Assembly: GCA_041495845.1 (NCBI GenBank) | Contig: JBGQDM010000004.1 | Span: forward strand, 1-64,000 | Reading direction: 5' to 3' | Length of the DNA: 64,000 nt | From: JBGQDM01 sp041495845 | GTDB lineage: Bacteria > Acidobacteriota > Terriglobia > Terriglobales > Acidobacteriaceae | Shown here: in pieces, positions 1 to 8,729 of the stretch | Layout: each line of letters starts with the position of its first letter | Numbering within the stretch: position 1 is the first letter of the stretch | Position numbers and translations under genes: made by a program | Notes under the pieces: model-generated | What the model was told of the DNA's origin: nothing | Seen by the model: only the letters and a program-made list of their open reading frames with translations | Databases searched by the model: none

Positions 1-1
1 G

Positions 2-211
2 ACCGTGGCCGACAGTCTGGACAAGACAGGCAGCCCACAGCGGGCTGCCGATCTGGTTGAGTCTGCGCTGACCATGCGTCCACCGAGTGGACCGCTCTAT
101 CTCGCCCTAGCCAACTACTACAAGCGTCTCGGCCAGACAGCGAAGGCGGAAGCCACCGAGCGCAAGGGCCGGGCGCTAATCAGCGAAACTCCCACCCCAC
201 CCCCGTCGTAG
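2..211 (+). CDS. C-terminal end of a TPR-like protein (partial)
   Basis: Only the last roughly 70 codons are in the window, and the frame stays open to the left edge. The visible part has two helical segments that resemble a degenerate tetratricopeptide hairpin, with Leu/Ala/Tyr spacing as in PLYLALANYYKRLGQ, then a Pro/Thr-rich tail. TPR proteins usually act as protein-interaction scaffolds. A GTG codon at position 5 could serve as a start but is more likely internal. The true product and length cannot be judged from this fragment. Confidence 0.55.
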   Translation, partial: TVADSLDKTGSPQRAADLVESALTMRPPSGPLYLALANYYKRLGQTAKAEATERKGRALISETPTPPPS

Positions 212-654
212 CAGCAGCCGGCGAGGGCGTCCAAGCCCTCCCCATTCCCGCTGCCTCCCTGCCGCCTACCGTGTGCACCTCGCAGCAGGTGTTCAACAGG
301 CTTCTCCCGGCTCCGGCGACTCCCCGTCAATCCGCCGGTTGCTATGAAAAACCATATGGATTCGCCTCCCTAGCGCTATGAGTTCGCGGAAGTGCGAGGT
401 CTGGAGGGCGGAACATAGACACGGGGAGCGTCTGTAACACAAACAAAATATACATAGTTAGATAACACTCCACCTCTTGGCATGTTGATGGCCACGCGTG
501 TGCACTGTCTCTTGTGAAGTCTAGCCATGTGCATCAGCCTACCCAGACAATCGCAGTCTTCCATGCGCGTGGCGGAGTCCTGCGTTGCGGTCAGTGTCTG
601 GGCTGACCAAAAGACCCTAATCCCCAAAATTTTGTCACGAGGAGTTAAATCTAT
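212..654. other. Intergenic region without a recognisable gene
   Basis: No reading frame here looks protein-like. The stretch around 425-475 is clearly AT-richer than its surroundings and could hold the promoter of the downstream receptor gene, but no convincing paired -35/-10 could be picked. A GAGGAG ribosome binding site lies at 639-644, about ten bases before the receptor ATG. Confidence 0.5.
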
Positions 655-3600
655 ATGGTGAAAAAGCTGATTACGAGCTTGACGCTTGTGGCGTTGCTGT
701 TCTCGCTGCAGGCTCTGAGCTTTGCTCAGAGTTCCTCTGAGTCCAGTGTGAAAGGCAACCTCTCGGTGCTCGTTTCTGACCCGAGCGGTGCCGTCATTCA
801 GGGGGCGAAGCTAACGCTCGCGGGCCCTGTCGGTGAGAAGACGGCGACAACCGATCAGGACGGAAAATTCCTGTTCTCGGTTTTGATCCCCGGCTATTAC
901 TCGCTCAAGATCTCCAAGGAAGGTTTCAAGTCGGCTGAAGTCAAGTCGGCTGAAGTGGTCACCGGCCGCACCTCGGTCCTCAACTTGAAATTGGAGTTGG
1001 GTACTAGCTCGACCGTGGTGGAAGTCAGTGCCGCTTCGATAGCGGTAGACACCACTTCGACCGCAGTATCGGCCAACCTTACTGATACGTTCTACCAAGG
1101 GGTGCCAGTTGCTCGCGGTGTGGCCAGCTTGTTCTACGCTTCCGTCGGAGTTACCGGCGGTGGTGGCACGGGTCAGGCCAACCCATCAATTTCGGGTAGC
1201 GCCGGCTTGGAAAACTCCTACGTTGCCGACGGCGTCAACATTACCGACGGTGGCTTCGGTGGTATCGGCGTGTTCTCGCGCAATTACGGCTCCCTGGCTA
1301 CCGGGATCAACCTGTCTTTCGTGAAGGAAGTCCAGGTTAAGACCGGTGGCTTTGAAGCGCAGTATGGCAAGTCCACCGGTGGGATCGTGCAGATCGTGAC
1401 TAAGACTGGCAGCAACCAGTACCATGGTTCGATCGGTTTCTTCGCGGCACCGCGCGGTTTCGAGCGGGATCGCCTCCACCCAGACGACGCCGACCGCTTT
1501 AACTTGTTCGGCAAGCGGCTCCATCAGGCCGACTACGACTTAGATGCGCAGATCGGCGGCTACGTGCCGGGCTTCAAGGAGCATCTCTTCTTCTTCGGCG
1601 ATTTCAACCCGACCCGCAACTTCGCGTACGATCAGTTTGCGCAGTTCAATGCCGCGGCGGATGCGTCGGGAAACCCGGTTTCGCTCGGCAACGCCACCGA
1701 AGCCCAGAACGTGTATAGCTACGCTGGCAAGCTGACACTTCGTGCGAGCGACAAGCATCAGTTCGAGGCGTCCATCTTCGGCGATCCGACGCGTACCAAC
1801 GTCGGACCTAACGTTAGTCTTTCCATTGCCAATCGGACCGGCGACAACAAGCTGAAGTACGGCACCCGCAACGTCGTGGGCCGCTACAATGGCACCCTTT
1901 CGCCGACCTGGTTGGTTAACGTTTCCGGGTCCTGGGGTCACAACGGCCTGCGCGATTCGCCGGCCTCTCCGGACGTCTACCAGGTGCAGGATCTCCTGCA
2001 ACGTTCGCCGGGCGCGGCGACCCGTCGCGGCCTGTTTTTCCGCCAGGGTTACGGCTTCGGCGAGAACACCGTAGGCAACAACTACGGTTTCAACCTGGAT
2101 ACGTCGAAGATCGTCCGTTTCTGGGGCGAGCACTCGATCGGCTTGGGTTACCAATATGCCCGTTCTCACTATGACGGCAATCGGTTCCGCACCGGAGCGA
2201 GAGCTGCGATCCCGTTTACCAACGTCTTTGACGACAGTGCCGATGACATCTACGGGGCAGACAATGTCGCCGCACTGACTGGCGGCTCGAACGACTGGGC
2301 CTTCCAACTGCGTCGCGAGGGCCCAGGTTGTACCGCATGCCCGCTCCTCAACGTTCCCGCGCTGGGTGGCGATGTGCCCGTCTACGCGGTGAACACCCGC
2401 GGTGAGTTTGGTGTCCCCGACTTCAAGACCCAGGGCACCACGCACACCGCGTTTCTCCAGGACGCTTGGAGCCCCAGCAAGTACGTCACCATCAACGCTG
2501 GTATTCGCTGGGAGCAGCAGCGGGTTGCGGGAACCACGGCGGGATACACCTTCACGGGGAACTACTCCCCGCGTTTTGGTGTGAGTGTGGATCCGTGGGG
2601 GGATCGCAAGACGAAGATCTACGCCAACTTCGGGCGCTACTTTGAAGCGATGCCTCTCGACATCGCGATTCGCTCCCTCAGCAACGAAAAAGATCTCACT
2701 GGTCTTTCGTTTGCTCCGGAAGCGGACATCACCAACCACGTGATTGTCGGCCCGGGCGGCACCATCAACATCATCCCGGACGCCGCTCATTTCATTTACG
2801 ACCCAACGCTTGCGGATCCGACCGATCCGACAACCTGCGGAGCGAACGGTGGAACCTGCGCGTTCACGCCCGGCATTTCGGCTTCGGCCGTGCCGATCGG
2901 GCCTGGTACCAAGATGCAGTACCTGGACGAGTTCGTGGTGGGCTTCGAGCATGAATTCAAGAACAGCGGTGTCATCTTCAGCGCGCGCTATCTGGATCGC
3001 CGGATTAAGCGCATCGTCGAGGACATGGCTGCTCTCTCCCCTGAGGCCTTCAACGCCGGACTGGCACAGAATTACTTCATCAGCAATCCGACCAAGGCTC
3101 AGGATCTCTTTACCAACCCGATCCAGATCGACTTCGCCAGTGCCGATGGGGTGCCAGCGGAGTGCGCACCCGGAGCGGGCGGGCACTCAACCCAGGTGAC
3201 CGACAGCAACGGTGACGTGGTGGTGTTGCCCAACGGAGCCGACTCGGTATGCGTCGTTGGCGGCCCCTATGCCAACGGGCACGGGCCAGGCGATCCTTTC
3301 CCGGACGGCGTGTCGGACGGCTTTGTGGATCCGAAACGCATCTACAAAGCAGTCGAATTCGAAGTTAACAAGTCCTTCAGCAAGAATTGGCAGATGCGCG
3401 CTAACTGGCGCGTTGCCCGGCTGCGGGGCAACTACGAAGGCACGTTCCGCAACGATAATGGGCAGAGCGATCCCAACATCAGCTCGCTGTTCGACTTTAC
3501 GCGGGGTGATTTCAACCTTCTAGCCAACCAATTCGACGTTGGCTTGCTTAACACGGACACAGAGCACCTGGTAAACGGGTACTTCAGCTACGTGTTCAGT

Positions 3601-3996
3601 AGTGGACCGGTGAAGGGCTTGACGCTCGGAACCGCTGCCCACTTCCAGACCGGAACGCCGATCAGCGATTTCCTGGCGCATCCGGCTTACTTTAACGCGG
3701 GCGAAATCCCGAGCGGTGGCCGTGGCTCTTTGGGCCGCACCCCCAGCTGGGGCAATGTGGACCTCAAGGCGGAGTACGCCTGGAGGATCACGGAGAAAGG
3801 CCGCTTGCATTTTGGTGTTGACATGTTCAACATCACCAACATGCGGCACAATCTTCGTGTGGACCAAAACCGCCAGCGCACCGTCGGCGCGCCGAACGCG
3901 GACTTCCTGAAGCCTCTGGGTGTGGGCACCCCCATCAGCCAGCCCGGCTATCAGCGTCCGTTCTACGCTCGCATCATGGTGAAATACGAGTTCTAG
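655..3996 (+). CDS. TonB-dependent receptor, Oar-like, with carboxypeptidase-regulatory domain
   Basis: This is an outer-membrane, TonB-energised receptor for an unknown large substrate. A signal peptide (about residues 1-24, ending SFAQ) is followed by a carboxypeptidase-regulatory-like beta-sandwich (about 33-118, with the TTDQDGKFLF core), a plug region (about 130-260) and a long beta-barrel that ends in an aromatic residue (KYEF), as outer-membrane barrels do. At 1113 residues it fits the Oar/TonB receptor family typical of Acidobacteria, where many paralogues are linked to polysaccharide or protein uptake. The start is set by a GAGGAG site and the signal peptide. A strong terminator follows, so it is probably transcribed alone. 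The substrate cannot be told from sequence. Confidence 0.93.
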   Translation: MVKKLITSLTLVALLFSLQALSFAQSSSESSVKGNLSVLVSDPSGAVIQGAKLTLAGPVGEKTATTDQDGKFLFSVLIPGYYSLKISKEGFKSAEVKSAEVVTGRTSVLNLKLELGTSSTVVEVSAASIAVDTTSTAVSANLTDTFYQGVPVARGVASLFYASVGVTGGGGTGQANPSISGSAGLENSYVADGVNITDGGFGGIGVFSRNYGSLATGINLSFVKEVQVKTGGFEAQYGKSTGGIVQIVTKTGSNQYHGSIGFFAAPRGFERDRLHPDDADRFNLFGKRLHQADYDLDAQIGGYVPGFKEHLFFFGDFNPTRNFAYDQFAQFNAAADASGNPVSLGNATEAQNVYSYAGKLTLRASDKHQFEASIFGDPTRTNVGPNVSLSIANRTGDNKLKYGTRNVVGRYNGTLSPTWLVNVSGSWGHNGLRDSPASPDVYQVQDLLQRSPGAATRRGLFFRQGYGFGENTVGNNYGFNLDTSKIVRFWGEHSIGLGYQYARSHYDGNRFRTGARAAIPFTNVFDDSADDIYGADNVAALTGGSNDWAFQLRREGPGCTACPLLNVPALGGDVPVYAVNTRGEFGVPDFKTQGTTHTAFLQDAWSPSKYVTINAGIRWEQQRVAGTTAGYTFTGNYSPRFGVSVDPWGDRKTKIYANFGRYFEAMPLDIAIRSLSNEKDLTGLSFAPEADITNHVIVGPGGTINIIPDAAHFIYDPTLADPTDPTTCGANGGTCAFTPGISASAVPIGPGTKMQYLDEFVVGFEHEFKNSGVIFSARYLDRRIKRIVEDMAALSPEAFNAGLAQNYFISNPTKAQDLFTNPIQIDFASADGVPAECAPGAGGHSTQVTDSNGDVVVLPNGADSVCVVGGPYANGHGPGDPFPDGVSDGFVDPKRIYKAVEFEVNKSFSKNWQMRANWRVARLRGNYEGTFRNDNGQSDPNISSLFDFTRGDFNLLANQFDVGLLNTDTEHLVNGYFSYVFSSGPVKGLTLGTAAHFQTGTPISDFLAHPAYFNAGEIPSGGRGSLGRTPSWGNVDLKAEYAWRITEKGRLHFGVDMFNITNMRHNLRVDQNRQRTVGAPNADFLKPLGVGTPISQPGYQRPFYARIMVKYEF

Positions 3997-4015
3997 CCTC
4001 GGCTGGAATTCCTTC

Positions 4016-4048
4016 CGGGGAGGGCATCTTGCCCTCCCCGTTTCTTTT
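4016..4048 (+). terminator. Rho-independent terminator after the TonB receptor
   Basis: A perfect 10-bp GC-rich stem (4016-4025 with 4031-4040) closes a 5-base loop and is followed by TTTCTTTT. It lies 20 bases after the receptor stop codon. It also argues against any translation start for the next gene before about 4050. Confidence 0.92.
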
Positions 4049-4091
4049 GGCTATAGTTTCTCCACGTCCCTTGGTTCGAGGGGAGGTTGTC

Positions 4092-5069
4092 ATGCGCCCG
4101 CTTCGCGGTTCGCTCCTACTAGCGCTTCTCGTCTCCGCTTCCACTTTGGCGTGGGCCGGCTTCATCCGCGGCCAGGTTCGCTACCAGAACGGTGAACCTG
4201 CTGACCACGTCATCGTTCGCCTGCGCAGCGACGCGATTGCCTTCCAGACAGAGACGTCGACGGATGTACAGGGCAAGTTCAATTTCGATGCCCTTCCGCT
4301 GACCGCTTTTTACCTCACCATTGAAGGTCAGGGGTTCCGCCCCTACTCCACCCGAGTTGATATCAGCATGTCGAAGATGGCCTACGAGATGATCACGCTG
4401 CGTCTCGACAAGCCGCCGCAGGTTAAGGCCGTCCCTCCCGAAGGTCCCAACTCCAGCGTCAGCGCCAAAGATGCTGCCGCTCCCGACAACGCGCAGCAGG
4501 AATACACCAAGGGTCAGAAACTCCTCATGCAGGACCACCAGCCTCACGACAGCATTACCCACCTGCAGCGCGCCATCGAGCTCTATCCGTCCTATTCGAG
4601 CGCCTACGTGCTGCTGGGAATGGCCCTCTTTCAGGACGGCAAGCCGCAGGACGCGCACGCTGCGCTCGACAAGGCCATGGCGGTCGACCCCAAGTCGGCT
4701 GCGCCCTACATCATGCTGGGCATGTTGCAGAACCAGGAACGCGATTTCCCGGGAGCGGAGAAGAGCCTGACGCACGGCGTCGAACTCGATCCCAACGCCC
4801 CTGAAGCCCGCTATGAGCTGGCCAAGGCCTGCTTCGCTCAGGGCAAATGGCAGGATGCCGAGCCTCACGCGCAGAAGGCGGTGGCCATCATGCCGGCCAT
4901 GGCTCCAGCCCATGTGCTGCTCGGTAACATCGCGCTGAAGAAGAAGGACGGCGCCGGCGCCATCCGCGAGTTCAAGGAATATCTCAAGCTTGACCCGCAA
5001 GGCCCGATGGTGCCGGGCGTGACCCAGATGGTGCAGAAACTGGAGCAAGCGGCGCAAACGCCCCAGTAG
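4092..5069 (+). CDS. Secreted TPR protein with N-terminal carboxypeptidase-regulatory domain
   Basis: The protein begins with a signal peptide (residues 1-22, ending AWAG). A carboxypeptidase-regulatory-like fold follows (about 24-105, with the DVQGKFNFDALP core), then a linker and at least four TPR units (about 135-320). The last part reads as repeated pairs of helices with the G-A-Y/P-A-L pattern. Its role is probably as a periplasmic scaffold. It shares the regulatory domain type with the preceding TonB receptor, which suggests a functional link at the cell surface, but this is inference. The ATG chosen has a GGGAGG site seven bases upstream; an in-frame TTG at 4029 lies inside the terminator stem and is rejected. 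Confidence 0.88.
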   Translation: MRPLRGSLLLALLVSASTLAWAGFIRGQVRYQNGEPADHVIVRLRSDAIAFQTETSTDVQGKFNFDALPLTAFYLTIEGQGFRPYSTRVDISMSKMAYEMITLRLDKPPQVKAVPPEGPNSSVSAKDAAAPDNAQQEYTKGQKLLMQDHQPHDSITHLQRAIELYPSYSSAYVLLGMALFQDGKPQDAHAALDKAMAVDPKSAAPYIMLGMLQNQERDFPGAEKSLTHGVELDPNAPEARYELAKACFAQGKWQDAEPHAQKAVAIMPAMAPAHVLLGNIALKKKDGAGAIREFKEYLKLDPQGPMVPGVTQMVQKLEQAAQTPQ

Positions 5070-5110
5070 CAGGACTTTCGACGGAGACTAACTTCTTAGG
5101 AGCGCAGACC

Positions 5111-5458
5111 ATGCACCGCGCGACACGAACTCTCCTGCTGTTTGCCTTGGCGGGCAGCGTCTTGTTTCTCGCCGCCTGTCCGCCCCACCCCAGCATTGGC
5201 GAAGTCAACCGCGATCCGGCGCGTTTCGCAGGTAAGGAAATTGTCCTCAGCGGAAACGTTTCCGAAGCCATCGGCGCCCTTGGTTTCGGCTTCTTCAAGC
5301 TCGACGATGGCAGCGGCCAGATCTGGGTTTACAGCGACCAGTACGGTGTTCCCGCACAAGGGTCCCGCACCGCGATCACCGGGCGCATTGACGTGCAGGG
5401 CATCAGCGTCCTGGGCAAGAGCTACGGCACCATACTTCGCCAGACCCAGCGCCGGTGA
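5111..5458 (+). CDS. Small OB-fold-like lipoprotein
   Basis: The precursor has a short basic N-terminus, a hydrophobic core and a lipobox LAAC (Cys about residue 23), so the mature protein should be a lipid-anchored periplasmic protein of about 93 residues. The rest alternates short beta strands (KEIVLSGNV, GFFKLDDGSGQIWVY, AITGRID) in an order that resembles small bacterial OB-fold proteins that bind nucleic acid or ligands in the envelope. It lies 41 bases after the TPR gene on the same strand and may be co-transcribed with it. No specific function can be given. Confidence 0.8.
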   Translation: MHRATRTLLLFALAGSVLFLAACPPHPSIGEVNRDPARFAGKEIVLSGNVSEAIGALGFGFFKLDDGSGQIWVYSDQYGVPAQGSRTAITGRIDVQGISVLGKSYGTILRQTQRR

Positions 5459-5463
5459 GGGTG

Positions 5464-5582
5464 GATTGCCACCGCTTGACCCGCGCTGCCACCGCCCGTC
5501 AGAATAGAAGTAATGCTCCCTGAGGATGGGGAGCAAGACTCTGCGGCACTGTTTGCCGCGCTTCTGAGCACGGGGCGGTGCC
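5464..5582 (+). repeat. Left arm of a 119-bp imperfect inverted repeat
   Basis: This segment is about 85% identical to the reverse complement of 7648-7765 along its full length, including a long exact core around GAGCAAGACTCTGCGGCA. The arm begins six bases after the lipoprotein stop codon. It may be a dispersed non-coding repeat of this genome or the end of an element spanning 5.46-7.77 kb. Confidence 0.85.
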
Positions 5583-5697
5583 GTAGGGCGGCCAAGCAAG
5601 ACCGGCGTCTCAAATTGCGAGAGCGGCACCAGACTAAGTACTGGACGAAGCGTGACTTGCAAGGCATTCTTCAACCTAGTTTTGGGTAACTAGGGCG

Positions 5698-5739
5698 GCG
5701 CTATCGTAGCATCCCACACGGGTGCTGGGTCGATAGCGC
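5698..5739. other. Long stem-loop between convergent genes
   Basis: A 9-bp perfect stem (5698-5706 with 5731-5739) encloses a second stem, AGCA/CCC with GGG/TGCT, and a loop ACAC. It lies between the lipoprotein gene and the convergent gene at 5844-6287 and is followed by CTTTGC rather than a clean T-run. It could end transcription from one or both sides, or be a structured RNA. Confidence 0.55.
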
Positions 5740-5749
5740 TTTGCTATTT

Positions 5750-5777
5750 GGCTACTAGCTGATAGCTACTAGCTATG
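5750..5777. repeat. Short AGCT-based low-complexity repeat
   Basis: The words AGCTGAT, AGCTACT and AGCTATG follow each other at 7-base spacing. This is the same style of degenerate word repeat as at 21500-21529. Confidence 0.6.
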
Positions 5778-5843
5778 GCAATAATACACTTGATTAACCA
5801 GCCCTGCTCTGCCTATAAATCCCATAGTGCTTTGGATTGTTCA

Positions 5844-6287
5844 TCAAAAAAACTTATCCACGCTATCCATGATCTCCCCAAGAGTGTTGAGCCTCTCTTC
5901 TAACAAATACTTCCAAGTTGTCCCATGCGGAGTCGAAAAAGAAATCTCCTCTACGTCCTCGGGAAGAAAGGCCAAGGATGCTTTGGCGGAGCGCTTCCTT
6001 AAGAACAAAGCGGTCCCTTGAATCCAAGTTTTGACAGACTCGATCCAATCCCTTTCTCTCTCGCGCTCGTCCGCACTTTGCGTAAATGAAAATGCAAAGC
6101 CTCGAAGGAGCCTATTTCCGTCTTGTTTTATTGCAGAGAGTTCGATATATCGCTTCTGGCCTTGGCGTCTGTGCCACCATCCTGCAATTACCTCATACCC
6201 AACAAAAACAAACACTCCGAGCTCTACCAACCTATCGAATGGCCCGTATTCATTTGACAGCAGACGTCTGAGCATTAGACAGAGCAT
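5844..6287 (-). CDS. Hypothetical membrane-anchored protein
   Basis: A protein of about 147 residues with one hydrophobic segment near the N-terminus (VELGVFVFVGYEVIAG) followed by a basic stop-transfer region (WWHRRQGQKR). The remaining soluble part is charged and appears helical, ending ERLNTLGEIMDSVDKFF. The family was not recognised. The start could be ATG at 6287 or 6275. Its first codons lie back to back with the divergent gene at 6346, so the two share a short control region. Base composition is lower in GC than the flanking housekeeping genes, which suggests acquired DNA. Confidence 0.6.
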   Translation of the reverse strand: MLCLMLRRLLSNEYGPFDRLVELGVFVFVGYEVIAGWWHRRQGQKRYIELSAIKQDGNRLLRGFAFSFTQSADERERERDWIESVKTWIQGTALFLRKRSAKASLAFLPEDVEEISFSTPHGTTWKYLLEERLNTLGEIMDSVDKFF

Positions 6288-6345
6288 AATGGAGCACGCA
6301 GCCAACCCTCCGTCGGGTCATCGTACACCCTCAGAAGGCAATCTC

Positions 6346-7164
6346 ATGTCGATAGCGTCAGTGGAAATAGCCCAGCAGGTATATGCCAAGTTAGAATGGG
6401 CCGAAAAGCAAATCCTCGATCTCAATGAACTCTGGAACGAGTTCCGTGAACACAACTATCCGGTCGAGTCCAACCGCGATCCTGATACCGGAAAGTACGT
6501 CTGTCGCCTGACCGACGCGGCCCCGATTCCCAGCCACGTTAATCTCCTTGCCGGGGATGCTATCCACAATCTCAGAAGTGCTCTGGATCATTTGCTGTAT
6601 CGGTTGGTCTGCCTTGGAACTAATTCCCTCGGGCCGTTCGACAAGGTCTACTTTCCGGTGGGTGATAGACCCAGGGAATTTAAAGCCAGAATTAGGGCTA
6701 TAAAAAAGTGCCTTAAGCCTCCCGCTGTAGAACGGCTCAATGAGATCGAAGCATACCCTGGAGGCCGAGGAAACGACATTTGGCAGATGCATCGGCTGAA
6801 CAACTTTGACAAGCACCGACTCTTGCTCACTGTCACTTCTCAAAATCGGTCGCGTAGCTCTGCTCCAGAGCGTGTCGCAGACATTCGGAGAAAGTTCCCT
6901 GGAATGGAGAACGTCCCCGCGCATAATGACTATCGACTTTTCCAAACGGGCATCCCGCCCAAGATCGACTTGAAAGCTGGCGACATACTGGACATTCTCG
7001 ACGAAGCGGAGGTGCAGCCGAAGATGTATTTCCCCATCGAAGTAGCGTTCCGAGAGCCGGGGATTTTCCAAGGCAATCCTCCGGTCGTTGAAACAATCCA
7101 GAGGGTGGCGGGCACAGTGAGGGTGGTCATTCAGGGATTCGATTCTGCTGACCTTCTGGAGTAA
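6346..7164 (+). CDS. Hypothetical protein with an HNLRSALDHL helix motif
   Basis: This is a soluble protein of about 272 residues of unknown function. The N-terminal half has the motif HNLRSALDHLLYRL (near residue 75), seen in a group of uncharacterised bacterial proteins; it contains an Rx4H spacing like that of HEPN domains, but membership is not established. A His-rich loop, LNNFDKHRLLLT, follows. The chosen ATG has an AGAAGG site seven bases before it; an upstream in-frame ATG at 6289 lacks one and would overlap the divergent gene. GC is low for this window. The gene sits between the two inverted repeat arms. Confidence 0.75.
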   Translation: MSIASVEIAQQVYAKLEWAEKQILDLNELWNEFREHNYPVESNRDPDTGKYVCRLTDAAPIPSHVNLLAGDAIHNLRSALDHLLYRLVCLGTNSLGPFDKVYFPVGDRPREFKARIRAIKKCLKPPAVERLNEIEAYPGGRGNDIWQMHRLNNFDKHRLLLTVTSQNRSRSSAPERVADIRRKFPGMENVPAHNDYRLFQTGIPPKIDLKAGDILDILDEAEVQPKMYFPIEVAFREPGIFQGNPPVVETIQRVAGTVRVVIQGFDSADLLE

Positions 7165-7328
7165 TTCTTGACTGCAGCGCACCACGGCGAGTTCCCTCTT
7201 TATCTAGAGGGCACGTGGCACATCCTCTTCATGTTGCGAGTCTCGCCACAACCAGGGGCAACGTTGGAAATGACGGGGGCGTTTTCAGCCGGAAGCCAGG
7301 AGCTGCCGGCCCTGAGCTTACCCTTGGT

Positions 7329-7631
7329 TCAGTTTTTCTTGGCCGCGACTTTCGAGGGTTTGTCGCAGAAGTTGACGCTGAGATAGTTCAGCAGCGCGGG
7401 GCGTTCCGAGTCGTCCACCTGGGCGCCGTAGCCGACCATTTTTTCCAGCGTATTGGCCCACCATTTCTTGTCATGCCGCTGTTTGGTGATCATCTTGGTG
7501 TCGTGACACTCGGTGCAGGTAGCGAGGATTTTCTTTTTCATGGGCCCGGGCGGCAATGCCTGCGCCTCAGCCAACGCCTGGCCGGCAAAAAAACAAGTCA
7601 ACAAAAGAACTGTAAGAAGCCTGAAAACCAT
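7329..7631 (-). CDS. Small secreted c-type cytochrome
   Basis: A signal peptide (about residues 1-21, ending ALA) precedes a mature protein of about 80 residues with one heme-attachment motif, CTECH. The sequence TCTECHDTKMITKQRHDKKWW followed by MVGYGAQV resembles the small heme domains found in quinohemoprotein amine dehydrogenases and in stand-alone cytochromes that detect or pass single electrons in the periplasm. A Met in MVGYG could be the distal ligand. The ATG at 7631 was chosen because the longer frame runs into the right repeat arm. Its partner is unknown. Confidence 0.8.
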   Translation of the reverse strand: MVFRLLTVLLLTCFFAGQALAEAQALPPGPMKKKILATCTECHDTKMITKQRHDKKWWANTLEKMVGYGAQVDDSERPALLNYLSVNFCDKPSKVAAKKN

Positions 7632-7647
7632 TCCATCCCCAAAGGCA

Positions 7648-7765
7648 GGCACCGCGCCGTGCTCAGAAGCCCGGCAAACGGTGCCGCAGAGTCTTGCTCC
7701 CGTGCTCAGGAAGCACTCCTCCTATTCTGACGGGCGATGGCAGCGTGGTCAAGCGGCGGCAAATC
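7648..7765 (-). repeat. Right arm of the 119-bp imperfect inverted repeat
   Basis: Its reverse complement matches 5464-5582 at about 85% identity. It begins 17 bases upstream of the cytochrome start codon, so it may overlap that gene's promoter, and it ends about 45 bases before the HEPN-like gene. Confidence 0.85.
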
Positions 7766-7810
7766 AGATTGCTTACCCGATTGCCTCTAATGCTCTACAG
7801 TGGCGATAAT

Positions 7811-8729
7811 ATGCCTGCGGAATCAGGAGGTTCGGAGGATACTGATTCCGCAGGAGATGGCGCTATGAGCGCCCGCCTAAGGAGTCTTTGGGATATGTTG
7901 CAAGCAAATGCGGAGAAGTTTGTTCGGGCCTCACATTACATGGCGACGATGCAGGAAGTGGCCACACGAATTGTGCAGGGCGACAAGAGTCATGCTCAGA
8001 ACGACACAAATCCGATGTGGGTCCTGGAGAGAGATGCGAACATGGGAAGGCTGAAGGGCGAAATGGATGACTTGCGGATTCAGTGCGAAGCCCTAGGGTT
8101 GACATCGTCGGCAGACCATATAAAACGCTTTCTCCCCTTCCCATCATTCTCTCCGGGATGATTGTCAGCTTTATGCAGGAGATCTATTTACGTTTTCACG
8201 ATGACCTCGCAAGGAATCTGTTCCTGTATGTTGCTCCAGTACAGGCCACTTTCTATCGCGAACCGACTGCTGGATGGGAATCGGTTATTAAACGGTTTTC
8301 CTGCAGCTACGATGTTGATGAGGCGCGAAAATGCATAGCATTAGACCGCCCGACGGCGGCGGTGTTCCACTTGATGAGAGTCGTCGAATCTGCGGTCTTG
8401 GAATTGCAAATCTTTTTGAGAGAGAGAGAGATGTAAAGGCTTACTTCGGTTCTGTGCTCTCAAAGCTGGAAGATATGACTCAAAAAAATAAATACGACCA
8501 TATTCCAGAGCATTTGAAGCCACACATTCAGTTCATGAAGGAGGTACTAGTCCAGTTACATGCGGTCAAAGATTCGTGGAGGGACAAGGTAGCGCACGTT
8601 GATACGCGGATTATTCCAAGTGAAACGTTTACACCAGGATTGGCAATGGGGGCCCATAATGCGACCCTCTTATTAATGGAAAAACTAGTAAATGGCCTTC
8701 CGGCAAGGAATAGCGACGATGACAAATAA
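7811..8729 (+). pseudogene. HEPN-like gene interrupted by two frameshifts
   Basis: Three consecutive frames together give one protein of about 300 residues. The first part runs from MPAESGG to the SADHIKRFL region, the second from MIVSFMQEIYLRFHDDL to ELQIFLRERE, and the third from RDVKAYFGSVL to the C-terminus. The last part has WRDKVAHVD, which fits the Rx4-6H motif of HEPN ribonucleases. The first shift lies within about 8110-8160. The second lies in a (GA)7 tract at 8418-8431, and removal of one GA unit restores the frame exactly. Options are decay, phase variation at the GA tract, or assembly error. The gene overlaps the next one by 11 bases. Confidence 0.75.

Noticed and set aside
1540..3186. 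Long antisense open frame (548 codons) across the TonB receptor gene
   Set aside because: It is Arg/Val-rich with no recognisable domain and lies fully opposite a well-supported receptor; it is an effect of high GC at third codon positions.
4029..4091. Earlier TTG start for the TPR protein
   Set aside because: It lies in the loop of the receptor terminator; the ATG at 4092 has a ribosome site and begins a signal peptide.
6031..6345. Longer N-terminus for the gene at 6346-7164
   Set aside because: The extra 105 codons are Ser/Arg-rich, overlap the divergent gene at 5844-6287 and lack a ribosome site; the ATG at 6346 has AGAAGG.
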